Origin: Streptococcus downei MFe28
Lineage (GTDB): Bacteria; Bacillota; Bacilli; Lactobacillales; Streptococcaceae
Direction of reading: 5' to 3'
Length of the DNA: 64,000 nucleotides
NCBI RefSeq assembly: GCF_900459175.1
Contig: NZ_UHFA01000002.1
Location: 1,116,001 to 1,180,000 of the forward strand
Position numbers and translations under genes: made by a program
In this document: piece after piece, positions 8,611 to 16,318 of the stretch
Layout of the letters: each line of letters opens with the position of its first letter
How positions within the stretch are numbered: position 1 is the stretch's first letter
The notes under the pieces: generated by a model
Told to the model about the DNA's origin: nothing
What the model saw: the letters and a program-made list of their open reading frames with translations, nothing else
Database searches by the model: none

Positions 8611-10479
8611 ATGACACGAAACAAAAGGAAGATGCGCAAGCATGAACTCAAGAAACAAGCCTTTCTAGCTGGTCTCACGACTATGGCTGTGGGAGCTGTT
8701 GCTCTGTCATCGGGCTATGTTCAGGCTGATGAGCAGGTATCGTCAAGCAACCCATCATCTGATGTCAGCTTGGTTACAGGGCAGGAAGCAAATCAGACTA
8801 TTTCAGATATTCAATCAAACCCTGAAAACCAGGAACAAGCTCGGGATACTACAGACAATCAAGTTCAAGCAGAGAACAAAGAACAGGCTCAAGCAACAGG
8901 TAACCAAGTGGGTCAAAGTTCGACAGATGAAAGTCAAACAGGCCTTGAATCTCATGAAATCTCGGGAACAGGCGTTCAAGCTGAATCCGAAACTGATCCG
9001 ACTCAGGTTACTCCGATTGAAACGGAAGTAAATAAGGAGGCGGGTCAAGAAAATTCGACCGTTAAGCGAGCTTCGGTAGTTGCTGTTGTAGAAAGAAAAA
9101 CGGCTAATACAGTATCAGCTGCGAGAGGCGATGACTATCCAGCTTACCTTAAAAATGCAGCTCCCGATAGTGTGATTGATCCGTGGAGACTTTACAATCG
9201 TGAATGCACCTCGTTTACTGCTTGGCGTTTGCAATCGGTCAATGGTTTCACTATTCCTGGAGCTTATGGTAATGGTGGCCAATGGGGCTATCGGGCACGA
9301 CGGGAAGGTTATCGTGTTGACAACAATCCTGCCATTGGTTCTGTTGGATGGCTAGATGATGGTTCCTATGGACATGTTGCTTGGATTTCAAATGTCATGG
9401 GTGATAACGTTGAAATTGAGGAATATAATTATGGCTATACCCATAATTATCACAGACGGGTAGCTCATAAGAGTGCTTTCACAGGTTATATTCATTTTAA
9501 GGATTTGGCGGTAGTCTCAAAACCAAGTGATGGAAGATACGATGTAGAAAGTTTAGCACCCGCAACTGATAGGACTTTATCAGACGGGGATTACGTTATT
9601 GCATCTACCTTGGACACAAATTTTGGACTTGATATCAATGATTCAAATTTCCAAAACGGGTCTAATGTGCAACTGTCAAACAATATTTCAGACTCTAGAG
9701 CTATCTTTAATATTCACTATTTAGGCGACGGCTACTACAAGATTATTCATAAGAAGAGTGGAAAAGCTGTTGATGCAGGTGATGGTGGTAGCAAAAATGG
9801 TGCTAATATTCAACTTTATGATGATAACGGTAGTGACTATCAAAAATGGATTATCAAGCCAAGTTGGAACTCTAATTCTTTTGAAATAATTTCTAAGAAA
9901 AGTGGGTTGAATGTAGATATTACCGAAAGAAATATTTCTAACGGAACAAATATTGAGCTTTATGAGAAAACTACTAGTGGAGCTCAGCAATTTAGATTTA
10001 TTTCTTTGGATAACGATGCCAAACGTACGATTGCTGATGGTGATTATCATATTGTTTCGGCCTTAGATGACAATATGGTTTTAGATGTTCCCTATAATAC
10101 TTCTGAGGATAATACCCAAGTTCAGATTTTTACAAAGAAAACCGATCAAAATGATAATCAGGTATTTAAAGTCAAGTACCTTAACAATGGTTATTATTCA
10201 ATTACGACTAAGACAACAAATAAGATGATTGATGATACTGGTAATGGAGCCTTTAATGGTAATAAAGTTTCCATTATTACTCCTAATGGTTCTGAGAGCC
10301 AACAATGGATTATTAGAGCCAGTGCCATCAATGGTTTCTTTGAAATCGTCTCTAAACGTAAGAATCAGGTACTAGATGTTACAGGTGCCAAGGCGAGTCC
10401 AGAAACAAAAGTACAGCTCTATGCTCGCAATAACACCAAATCCCAAGCCTGGAAATTCGTCCCTGTTAAGAAAGACTGA
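8611..10479 (+). CDS. Secreted CHAP-domain peptidoglycan hydrolase with two ricin-type lectin domains
   Basis: 622 residues, GGAGG 8 bases before the ATG. Residues 1-40 form a signal peptide (basic start, hydrophobic core, cut near VQA-DEQ). Residues 41-170 are a Gln/Glu/Ser/Thr-rich linker. A CHAP domain follows (about 180-295) with the expected Cys199 in NRECTSF and His255 in YGHVAWI; such domains are amidases or endopeptidases of the peptide stem. The rest (about 310-622) contains two beta-trefoil ricin-type repeats with repeated D-x-N-G-(S/A/T)-x-(V/I)-Q-L and QQWII/QKWII (QxW) motifs, likely binding wall glycans. There is no LPXTG anchor, so attachment would depend on the lectin part. 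CHAP fused to ricin lectin repeats is an uncommon pairing in streptococci. Confidence 0.87.
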   Translation: MTRNKRKMRKHELKKQAFLAGLTTMAVGAVALSSGYVQADEQVSSSNPSSDVSLVTGQEANQTISDIQSNPENQEQARDTTDNQVQAENKEQAQATGNQVGQSSTDESQTGLESHEISGTGVQAESETDPTQVTPIETEVNKEAGQENSTVKRASVVAVVERKTANTVSAARGDDYPAYLKNAAPDSVIDPWRLYNRECTSFTAWRLQSVNGFTIPGAYGNGGQWGYRARREGYRVDNNPAIGSVGWLDDGSYGHVAWISNVMGDNVEIEEYNYGYTHNYHRRVAHKSAFTGYIHFKDLAVVSKPSDGRYDVESLAPATDRTLSDGDYVIASTLDTNFGLDINDSNFQNGSNVQLSNNISDSRAIFNIHYLGDGYYKIIHKKSGKAVDAGDGGSKNGANIQLYDDNGSDYQKWIIKPSWNSNSFEIISKKSGLNVDITERNISNGTNIELYEKTTSGAQQFRFISLDNDAKRTIADGDYHIVSALDDNMVLDVPYNTSEDNTQVQIFTKKTDQNDNQVFKVKYLNNGYYSITTKTTNKMIDDTGNGAFNGNKVSIITPNGSESQQWIIRASAINGFFEIVSKRKNQVLDVTGAKASPETKVQLYARNNTKSQAWKFVPVKKD

Positions 10480-10498
10480 TTCGGATAGTTTGCAGAAG

Positions 10499-10534
10499 GT
10501 CACTAACTAGTTGCCACTAGTTAGTGACTTTTTT
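10499..10534 (+). terminator. Intrinsic terminator after the CHAP gene
   Basis: A perfect 12-bp stem (GTCACTAACTAG pairing with CTAGTTAGTGAC) with a 6-base loop is followed by TTTTTT. It lies 20 bases past the stop codon. Confidence 0.93.
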
Positions 10535-10658
10535 CTAGGACTTATGAGGTATGTTTCTTGGATACTGGCGCTTTTTGCAATCCCTTGAAGGAATGGTCAT
10601 TAGGTGTTCGCTCTTTACTGAGGCTCTATCTCAACTTCTTTTTTCCTAGCTTTTGCGC

Positions 10659-10664
10659 TATAAT
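10659..10664 (+). promoter_or_regulatory. -10 box of the glycerate kinase promoter
   Basis: TATAAT stands 33 bases before the ATG at 10698, after a pyrimidine-rich stretch. No convincing -35 hexamer is seen. Confidence 0.6.
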
Positions 10665-10697
10665 AGGGGCAAGGAAAATGTGATTGAAGGTGATGTC

Positions 10698-11846
10698 ATG
10701 CGGATTTTATTGGCACCGGATTCCTTTAAGGAGAGCCTGTCGGCCCAAGGAGTAGCAGAGGCCTTGGCGCGTGGTTTTGAAAAGAGCCAACTGGACTGTC
10801 AGTTGGTCTCCCTGCCCCTTGGTGATGGAGGAGAAGGGACAGTTGCTGCTCTAGTGGCTAGTCTGGGAATGACCTACCAGGATCTAGAGGTTACCGGCCC
10901 CTTTGGCCAGCCTTGTCAATTGACCTATGCGGTCAAGGATGACCTGGCTTTGGTTGAAATGGCAGAGCTGGTCGGTCTGGCAAAGATTCCCCTTGACCAG
11001 AGAAATCCCCTAAGGGTTTCTACCTTTGGACTTGGTCAGCTTTTGGTCCACCTGGCTGAGGCCGGTTATAAACGGGTCATGGTTGGGGTTGGAGGTTCTG
11101 CCTCCAATGATGGTGGCCTTGGCATGGCAGCAGGTCTCGGCTATGAATTTTTTGATATCTCTGGTCACAAGCTCCAGCCCCTTGGTAGTAATCTGGAGAA
11201 GGTGGCAAGGATTTCAGATGCTGCGGTGCCTAATCAGATTAAGGAACTCGAGCTTACCCTTATTACCGATGTGACTAATCCCCTATGTGGCCCTCAGGGG
11301 GCGACCTATGTTTTTGCTGGGCAGAAGGGTCTGCCAGAGGCTGACTTCGCCAGGGTTAACCAAGCCATGCAGGCCTTTTATCAGTTGGCTAATCCAGCCA
11401 TCTTTGATTTAGCTGGCGCCGGTGCTGGGGGAGGTATGGCAGCAGGGCTAGTGACCTTTGCGGGCGGTCAGCTGGTTTCAGGAATTGATGCCATTTTGGA
11501 CCTCTTGGATTTTGACCAGAAGGTCAAGCAGGTGGATTTGGTCCTTGTCGGAGAAGGGCGCATGGATGGCCAGTCTTTGGCTGGCAAGGCCCCGATTGGT
11601 GTGGCTAGGCGGACACCTGCAGGAATCCCTGTCATTGCCATCTGTGGCAGTCTCAAAGATGATTCGCCCGATTTTCCTGTCGAAAATATTGTGGCGGCCT
11701 TTCCGATTATTCCTCAGCTGGATAGTTTGGAAAATACCCTGGCATCTGCTTCCCAGAATCTGGAACGCACAGCCTGCAATGTCGGCAACCTTCTGGCTCT
11801 TTCACATGGAAATAAAAGTCGTCCAATCGCTAGCAGAATTATTTAA
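10698..11846 (+). CDS. Glycerate 2-kinase (GK-I family)
   Basis: 382 residues from the ATG at 10698 (MRILLAPDSFKESLSA), which has a GAAGGTG ribosome-binding site and matches the family start; an in-frame start 45 bases upstream would add a tail without homology and lie over the promoter. The opening APDSFKESL, LPLGDGGEGT, the glycine-rich VGVGGSASNDGG and the GAGAGGGMA segment are typical of the GarK/GlxK fold. The enzyme phosphorylates D-glycerate with ATP in the cytoplasm, feeding 2-phosphoglycerate into glycolysis. It is a single-gene unit with its own promoter and terminator. The extreme C-terminus (SHGNKSRPIASRII) looks less conserved than the rest. Confidence 0.88.
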   Translation: MRILLAPDSFKESLSAQGVAEALARGFEKSQLDCQLVSLPLGDGGEGTVAALVASLGMTYQDLEVTGPFGQPCQLTYAVKDDLALVEMAELVGLAKIPLDQRNPLRVSTFGLGQLLVHLAEAGYKRVMVGVGGSASNDGGLGMAAGLGYEFFDISGHKLQPLGSNLEKVARISDAAVPNQIKELELTLITDVTNPLCGPQGATYVFAGQKGLPEADFARVNQAMQAFYQLANPAIFDLAGAGAGGGMAAGLVTFAGGQLVSGIDAILDLLDFDQKVKQVDLVLVGEGRMDGQSLAGKAPIGVARRTPAGIPVIAICGSLKDDSPDFPVENIVAAFPIIPQLDSLENTLASASQNLERTACNVGNLLALSHGNKSRPIASRII

Positions 11847-11974
11847 CCCCTGTTTTTGAAAGGATTACCTTTAAGCGTGACTTGAAGGGCAGACCTATCA
11901 AGTTCCTTGTAAATCTGCTCCAATTATCCTTTCAAAGTCACCCCTTTGTCAGGAGGGTCCCGTTTCACTTATTT

Positions 11975-12012
11975 AAAAACTTCGCCAGCTTTTGCCAGCG
12001 AAGTTTTTATAT
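11975..12012 (+). terminator. Intrinsic terminator after glycerate kinase
   Basis: AAAAACTTCGC pairs with GCGAAGTTTTT around a 12-base loop and ends in a T tract. The A-rich left arm gives a T tract on the other strand too, so it may also stop minus-strand transcripts. It lies about 130 bases after the gene; the intervening bases hold another imperfect inverted repeat (TTTGAAAGGAT near 11855 and ATCCTTTCAAA near 11925). Confidence 0.8.
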
Positions 12013-12037
12013 GTTCATTTTCTATCCTGATTGGTTA

Positions 12038-12262
12038 ATACTCAATAAAAATCAAAAGTAGCCAAGGCAAGGAGCAAAGCTATCAGCCACTTTAGTGGCT
12101 TGATAGCTAACGGCAATCTCCATGGCGATTGCCTAGCTCCCTTACTAACCTCACAAAGTTGGGGAAATCGACCAACTTTGCTCTGCATCGCACGAACTGC
12201 AGACAGTACTCGGGTACGGCAAAGTGAGTTAACGATGGATAGTTTTGATTTTTGAAGAGTAT
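12038..12262. repeat. Intergenic modular hairpin repeat, copy A
   Basis: Bounded by ATACTCAATAAAAATCAAAA on the left and the inverse TTTTGATTTTTGAAGAGTAT on the right (imperfect terminal inverted repeats). Inside are stem-loops, notably AGCTATCA-GCCACT/AGTGGC-TTGATAGCT and CAAAGTTGG/CCAACTTTG, and the block TACGGCAAAGTGAGTTAACGATGG near the right end. Same family as the copies at 15960, 24308, 39219 and 51524. Confidence 0.9.
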
Positions 12263-12295
12263 AAGCAGACCTAGCTAATTGATTATCAGCCTTGG

Positions 12296-12616
12296 CTAGT
12301 CTGTCCAGACATCCTTGGCCAAATTGAAGGCTGCCCAAGCTTTGGGCCAACCAGCATAGAAGGCGATGTGCGTGATGCTAGCGGCGATTTCTTCCTTGGT
12401 TACCCCATTGTTCTTGGCATTTTGCAGATGGTAGATAAGGGATGAATCGGTGATGCCAGAAGCAATCAGGGTTGTCACGGTTAGGAGACAACGGGTTTTG
12501 AGGTCAATGGCCTCAATATTCCAATTTTCACCAAAAAGAATATCATCATTGAAATGGGCAAAGTCGGGAGCGAAATCTCCCAAGCGGTCACGCCCAGCAG
12601 TTTGTTTAATGGTCAT
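12296..12616 (-). CDS. Carboxymuconolactone decarboxylase / AhpD-like family protein
   Basis: 106 residues, ATG at 12616 behind GAGGAGG. The sequence (DLKTRCLLTVTTLIASGI, then NNGVTKEEIAASITHIAFYAGWPKAWAAFNLAKDVW) is the compact helical CMD fold. The CxxC redox pair of true AhpD is missing: only one Cys is present, in the helix before the usual pair, so a peroxidase role is not supported. It follows the cupin gene by 11 bases on the same strand, a pairing common in small stress or aromatic-metabolism operons. The actual substrate is unknown. Confidence 0.82.
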   Translation of the reverse strand: MTIKQTAGRDRLGDFAPDFAHFNDDILFGENWNIEAIDLKTRCLLTVTTLIASGITDSSLIYHLQNAKNNGVTKEEIAASITHIAFYAGWPKAWAAFNLAKDVWTD

Positions 12617-12627
12617 AAGTGCCTCCT

Positions 12628-13077
12628 CTATTTTTCGAATTGACTGAGAGCCTGATAGTCCTTATCTGGAACTTCTTCCAGCCAGACATTTTCCGTATCT
12701 TGACCAGGGACAGCGATGGCAATGTGGCTGAACCAAGAATCGGCCTTGGCTCCATGCCAGTGCTTGACATTGGCTGGAATGATAACTAGGGAACCTTCTT
12801 TGAGCTCGACAGGATCTTTGCCATCTTCTTGATACCAACCTTCACCAGCGGTACAGATGAGGACTTGGCCACCTCCTTGAGTCGCCTTGTGGACATGCCA
12901 GTTGTTGCGGCAGCCAGGTTCAAAGGTAACATTGTGGAAGGCCAGACCTCCGTCCTCAGTTGCCCCAAGATTTTTGAGGTAGGATTGACCGATGAAGAAC
13001 TGGGCAAAGGCCTCGTTACTATCTCCTAGGCCAAAGGCATTGGCCTTGTCAAAAGCTTCTTTACTTGCGTATTTCAT
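12628..13077 (-). CDS. Cupin-domain protein
   Basis: 149 residues from the ATG at 13077 (MKYASKEAFDKANAFGLGDSN), chosen because GGAGG lies 8 bases upstream; the longer in-frame start at 13128 overlaps the promoter. A single cupin barrel is visible: GCRNNWHVHKATQGGGQVL gives the first metal-binding His pair and VKHWHGAKADSWFSH the second. The sequence resembles the small cupins paired with CMD proteins. Cytoplasmic; reaction unknown. First gene of a two-gene minus-strand operon with the AhpD-like gene. Confidence 0.86.
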   Translation of the reverse strand: MKYASKEAFDKANAFGLGDSNEAFAQFFIGQSYLKNLGATEDGGLAFHNVTFEPGCRNNWHVHKATQGGGQVLICTAGEGWYQEDGKDPVELKEGSLVIIPANVKHWHGAKADSWFSHIAIAVPGQDTENVWLEEVPDKDYQALSQFEK

Positions 13078-13099
13078 AGTATACCTCCTAATTGCCTTT

Positions 13100-13128
13100 A
13101 TTTTAGTCCTAATCCTTGAGAATTGCAA
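13100..13128 (-). promoter_or_regulatory. Promoter of the cupin-AhpD operon
   Basis: Read on the minus strand: TTGCAA (13128-13123), a 17-base spacer, then TAAAAT (13105-13100), placing the start of transcription about 15-20 bases before the ATG at 13077. The stretch from here to 13351 holds no gene or clear structure that I can see. Confidence 0.7.
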
Positions 13129-13351
13129 CTCTTGGATGGATAGGAACTAAGATGCAGAGAAAATTAATATGGACGAAGTGGCAAGTACCGACAGTAAAGT
13201 ATCAGGCGATCCGAAGTCAATAAATTAGGGAGTTTTGATTGATGTCTAAAAAGCCACAGAAAGTCGGAACTTTTTGTGACTTGGAAATTTTATAGGGGCT
13301 CTTTTAAAATAATAGATTTTTGGAGGCGAGGTATGGGCCTCTTAGATAATT

Positions 13352-14005
13352 TTAATCTAAAAGAATTTTCTTTAATGCCTTGAAATCCTTGGCGATGGCT
13401 AGGGCGCCAGCTTCTTCCAATTCCTTGCGACTGCTAAAGCCGAGCAACAGACCAATAGCGGGAAGGCCGTTGGCTTTGGCACCTTCTACATCATGCTTGC
13501 GGTCGCCAACCATGACACAGGTCTTAGGGTCGCTGATGTCTGCACTTTTCAGAGCGTGGGCGATAACTTGGGACTTTTGTGCCCGACTGTCGTCTAGGCT
13601 AGCCCCAGCAATGACGGTAAAGTAGGTGCTGAGTCCAAAGTAATCTAGAATCTTTTTGACGAAGATTTCAGGCTTGGAAGAGGCAACCAGAAGGGTCTTT
13701 CCAACGGTCTTAAGGTCGCTGAGGAGGTCGCTAACACCTGGCAGGACTTGATTTTCCTTCCAGCCTTTATCGGCGAAATAGTGACGATAGTAGCCAATAG
13801 CTTCCTGACTCTGCGATTGCGAGAGCCCACAGAATTCTTGGAAGGATTGGCTCAGAGGTGGGCCGATGAATTTCTTAAGGAGGCTCTTGGCTGGCAGGGG
13901 GAGTCCCATTTGCTGGAAAGCATAGGTCAGGCTGTTAATGATACCAACTTGGGAATCTGTCAAGGTTCCATCTAGGTCAAAAATAATGGTTTGGTAGTTT
14001 GTCAT
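13352..14005 (-). CDS. HAD-superfamily phosphatase (Gph/PpaX-like)
   Basis: 217 residues. The four HAD motifs are seen: FDLDGTLTDS (residues 9-18, nucleophile Asp), VASSKP (second motif), the Lys of AQKSQVI and VMVGDRKHDVEGAKANG (acidic motif IV). The helical cap between motifs I and II fits the phosphoglycolate phosphatase/pyrophosphatase subfamily, which clears small phosphate esters in the cytoplasm; the exact substrate cannot be read from sequence. It lies downstream of rqcH on the same strand across a 186-base gap without an obvious promoter, so co-transcription is possible. Confidence 0.87.
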   Translation of the reverse strand: MTNYQTIIFDLDGTLTDSQVGIINSLTYAFQQMGLPLPAKSLLKKFIGPPLSQSFQEFCGLSQSQSQEAIGYYRHYFADKGWKENQVLPGVSDLLSDLKTVGKTLLVASSKPEIFVKKILDYFGLSTYFTVIAGASLDDSRAQKSQVIAHALKSADISDPKTCVMVGDRKHDVEGAKANGLPAIGLLLGFSSRKELEEAGALAIAKDFKALKKILLD

Positions 14006-14191
14006 TGTTTTTTAAAGTTTTGAAGATTAGGAGACCACCCGAAAGTGGCGGTTGCTTTTAGACTGAGCCAACTTGTCTGGAAGACTGAAGAAAGGCCAAC
14101 TGACTTTGGCATAGTTTTGGTTTTCTGGTTAGGAAGTTAGATGATTTCAGTTTGCCCTTTGGAAACTTTTCCTTGGTTGAGATGCCTTAGT

Positions 14192-15844
14192 TTACTTAAT
14201 TTTCATGCCTTGGATTTTTTCCTCGTCAGGGGTTACGCGTAGGGTCTTCTGACCGGTGTAGGTAACGAAGCCAGGCTTGGCCCCGCTGGGTTTGTGGAGC
14301 TTCTTATTATCAATCATATCGACCTGAACCAAATTGGAGAGCCTAGCCTTGGAATAGTAGGCGGCCAGTTCGGCGGCATCGGTCTTGACTTGGTCGGAAG
14401 GTTCTAGGTTGTCCTTGATGATGACATGACTGCCAGGAATGTCCTTGGCGTGAAACCAGAGTTCCCCCTTTTTGGCCATCTTGAAGGTCAGCTCCTCATT
14501 TTGCAGATTGTTGCGGCCAACCATGATGATGGTCTTGCCATCGCTAGCCAGATACTGCTCGGGTTTCTTACGTTTCTGGCGTTTATCCTGCTTGCGCCGC
14601 CGAATAAAGCCAGTCTCCACCAACTCTTCACGGATTTCTGCAATTTCATCCAGAGAGGCTTGAGAGAGGGCGGTTTCCACCGACTCTAGGTAGGAAATGG
14701 TTTGCTTGGTCTCTTCAATCAAGCCCTTGAGGTGTTTGACAGCCTCCTTGAGTTTTTGGTATTTTTTGAAATACTTCTGAGCATTTTGACTGGGGCTGAG
14801 GCTGACATCCAGGGCGATGGTCAGTTTTTCTCCTGTGTAGTAATTGTCCAGCTGAACCTGGTCCTTATTGTTGGGAACCAGATTGAGGTAGGTGGTTAGG
14901 AGTTCGCCCTTCTGGCGGAAGCTTTCAGCCTTTTCAGTTGCAGCCAGTTCTTTTTCTTGCTTGACTAGCTTCTTTTTATTTTTTTCCAGGTCGTTTTGGA
15001 CACGGTGGATGAGGTCGCTGGCCTGTTGGGCGACACGGTCTCGCTCGGCCTTGTCCTGATAGTAGAAGTCCATAAGCTCAGACAGGCTGGCAAAGTCCTT
15101 CTGGCTGTCACTAAAGGCGACAGGAGCGAAACTTTTCTCTGTTAGGCTGGGCTGGCAGGATTGATTAAAGAAGGCTCGGAAGTTTTTGAGCCTATCTGCT
15201 TGTAGATGGCTAGCTAACTCTTGAGCGGTATCCCGTCCCAAACCTTGAAAGAGTTTTTGCAGGCTTTTGGGACTGAGGTCTTGCGTTTGCAGGATTTCAA
15301 AGAGACGACCTTCCTGAGCTTCAAAGGGATTGAGGGCGTCGGTCTTGGGTGGGGCGACATAGGTCGAGCCAGGCAAGATGGTCCGATAGCTATTTTGCGA
15401 AAAGCCGACATGCTTGATGGACTCAATAATCTTGCCCTCAGACTTGTCCAGAAGAATAATATTGCTATGCTTACCCATGATTTCGACCATGAGGGCCACC
15501 TTGATTTGGTCACCAATTTCATTTTTATTGGAAATGGTCAGCTCTAAAATGCGGTCATTTTCCACTTGCTTGAGTCCTTCAATCACAGCCCCCTGCAGGT
15601 ATTTGCGCATAATCATGGTATAGGTGTTGGGATTCTGCGGATTTTGAAAATCGGCCTTGGTTACCTGAACTCGGCCAAAAACAGGGTGGGCTGAGAGGAG
15701 GAGCTTATAATTCTGACGATTGTTGCGGATGGTCAGAACCAGCTCCCTTTCAAAGGGCTGATTGACCTTCTGAATGCGCCCGTAAAGAATTTCTTCGCGC
15801 AGTTCTTGGGTTAAATAATGTAAGAAAAAGCCATCGAATGACAT
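14192..15844 (-). CDS. rqcH: RqcH (NFACT family; PavA/FbpA-type protein)
   Basis: 550 residues. The N-terminal NFACT-N domain starts MSFDGFFLHYLTQEL. Asp97-Arg98 (EQ/VENDRILEL) match the pair needed for alanine tailing in B. subtilis RqcH. A long coiled-coil region (about 265-400, many KxxKxLxKQEKEL heptads) follows, then the NFACT-R domain (YLASDGKTIIMVGRNNLQNEEL, GELWFHAKDIPGSHVII). Known role: it binds stalled 50S subunits with peptidyl-tRNA and adds Ala tails in ribosome rescue. Streptococcal members were first described as surface fibronectin-binding proteins (PavA), although no signal peptide is present here either. Confidence 0.93.
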   Translation of the reverse strand: MSFDGFFLHYLTQELREEILYGRIQKVNQPFERELVLTIRNNRQNYKLLLSAHPVFGRVQVTKADFQNPQNPNTYTMIMRKYLQGAVIEGLKQVENDRILELTISNKNEIGDQIKVALMVEIMGKHSNIILLDKSEGKIIESIKHVGFSQNSYRTILPGSTYVAPPKTDALNPFEAQEGRLFEILQTQDLSPKSLQKLFQGLGRDTAQELASHLQADRLKNFRAFFNQSCQPSLTEKSFAPVAFSDSQKDFASLSELMDFYYQDKAERDRVAQQASDLIHRVQNDLEKNKKKLVKQEKELAATEKAESFRQKGELLTTYLNLVPNNKDQVQLDNYYTGEKLTIALDVSLSPSQNAQKYFKKYQKLKEAVKHLKGLIEETKQTISYLESVETALSQASLDEIAEIREELVETGFIRRRKQDKRQKRKKPEQYLASDGKTIIMVGRNNLQNEELTFKMAKKGELWFHAKDIPGSHVIIKDNLEPSDQVKTDAAELAAYYSKARLSNLVQVDMIDNKKLHKPSGAKPGFVTYTGQKTLRVTPDEEKIQGMKIK

Positions 15845-15884
15845 GTCTTGGTTTCCTCATCTTTTCTTGAAATGTGCTTCCCTT

Positions 15885-15890
15885 ATTATA
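15885..15890 (-). promoter_or_regulatory. Extended -10 box of the rqcH promoter
   Basis: On the minus strand TGCTATAAT (box 15890-15885) lies about 41 bases before the rqcH ATG at 15844. The TGn prefix marks an extended -10; no good -35 is seen. Confidence 0.7.
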
Positions 15891-15959
15891 GCATAGAAGG
15901 CCCACAGAACCACCATTAGGGCACGTCCTAGCATGAGGCCAGTCTTCATTTTTGAAATT

Positions 15960-16237
15960 ATACTCTTCGAAAACCAAAATTTACCGTCGTTAACTCACTT
16001 TGCTGTACTTACTGAGGAAAGCAAAGCTTTCCTATTTCCAACCTCAAAAGGTCTCCCAGACCTTTTGAGCTGCCTGCAGTTCGTGCGACACCTCACAAAG
16101 TTGGTCAATTTCACCAACTTTGTGAGGTTAGTAAGGGAGTTAGGCAATTGCTATGGAGAATGTCGTTTGACATCAGTCACTTTAGTGACTTGATGTCATT
16201 GCTCCTTGCCTCGGCTAATTTCGATTTTCATTGAGAT
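15960..16237. repeat. Intergenic modular hairpin repeat, copy B (inverted orientation)
   Basis: Begins ATACTCTTCGAAAACCAAAA and ends near TTTCGATTTTCATTGAGATT. Relative to copy A it is in the opposite orientation. It shares the AGTTGG/CCAACT stem and an AAAGGTCT-CCC-AGACCTTTT stem with copy D. Its TGACATCA-GTCACT hairpin corresponds to AGCTATCA-GCCACT in A and D, with base pairs changed on both sides. Confidence 0.88.
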
Positions 16238-16285
16238 TACTAACAGAAATGACAGTTGTTAGTTTAAAAACTTCCATTTCTTTGT

Positions 16286-16291
16286 TATAAT
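16286..16291 (+). promoter_or_regulatory. Extended -10 box of the sbcDC promoter
   Basis: TGTTATAAT (box 16286-16291) lies 27 bases before the sbcD ATG; GGAG follows at about 16308. It is placed directly beyond repeat copy B. Confidence 0.75.
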
Positions 16292-16318
16292 GACTTTAGT
16301 AGAAATTGGAGTAGTGCA

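Noticed and set aside
12042..12350. Minus-strand ORF across repeat copy A and the end of the AhpD-like gene
   Set aside because: It is made of hairpin repeat sequence and the antisense frame of a real gene; similar spurious ORFs occur on copy B (15933-16193).
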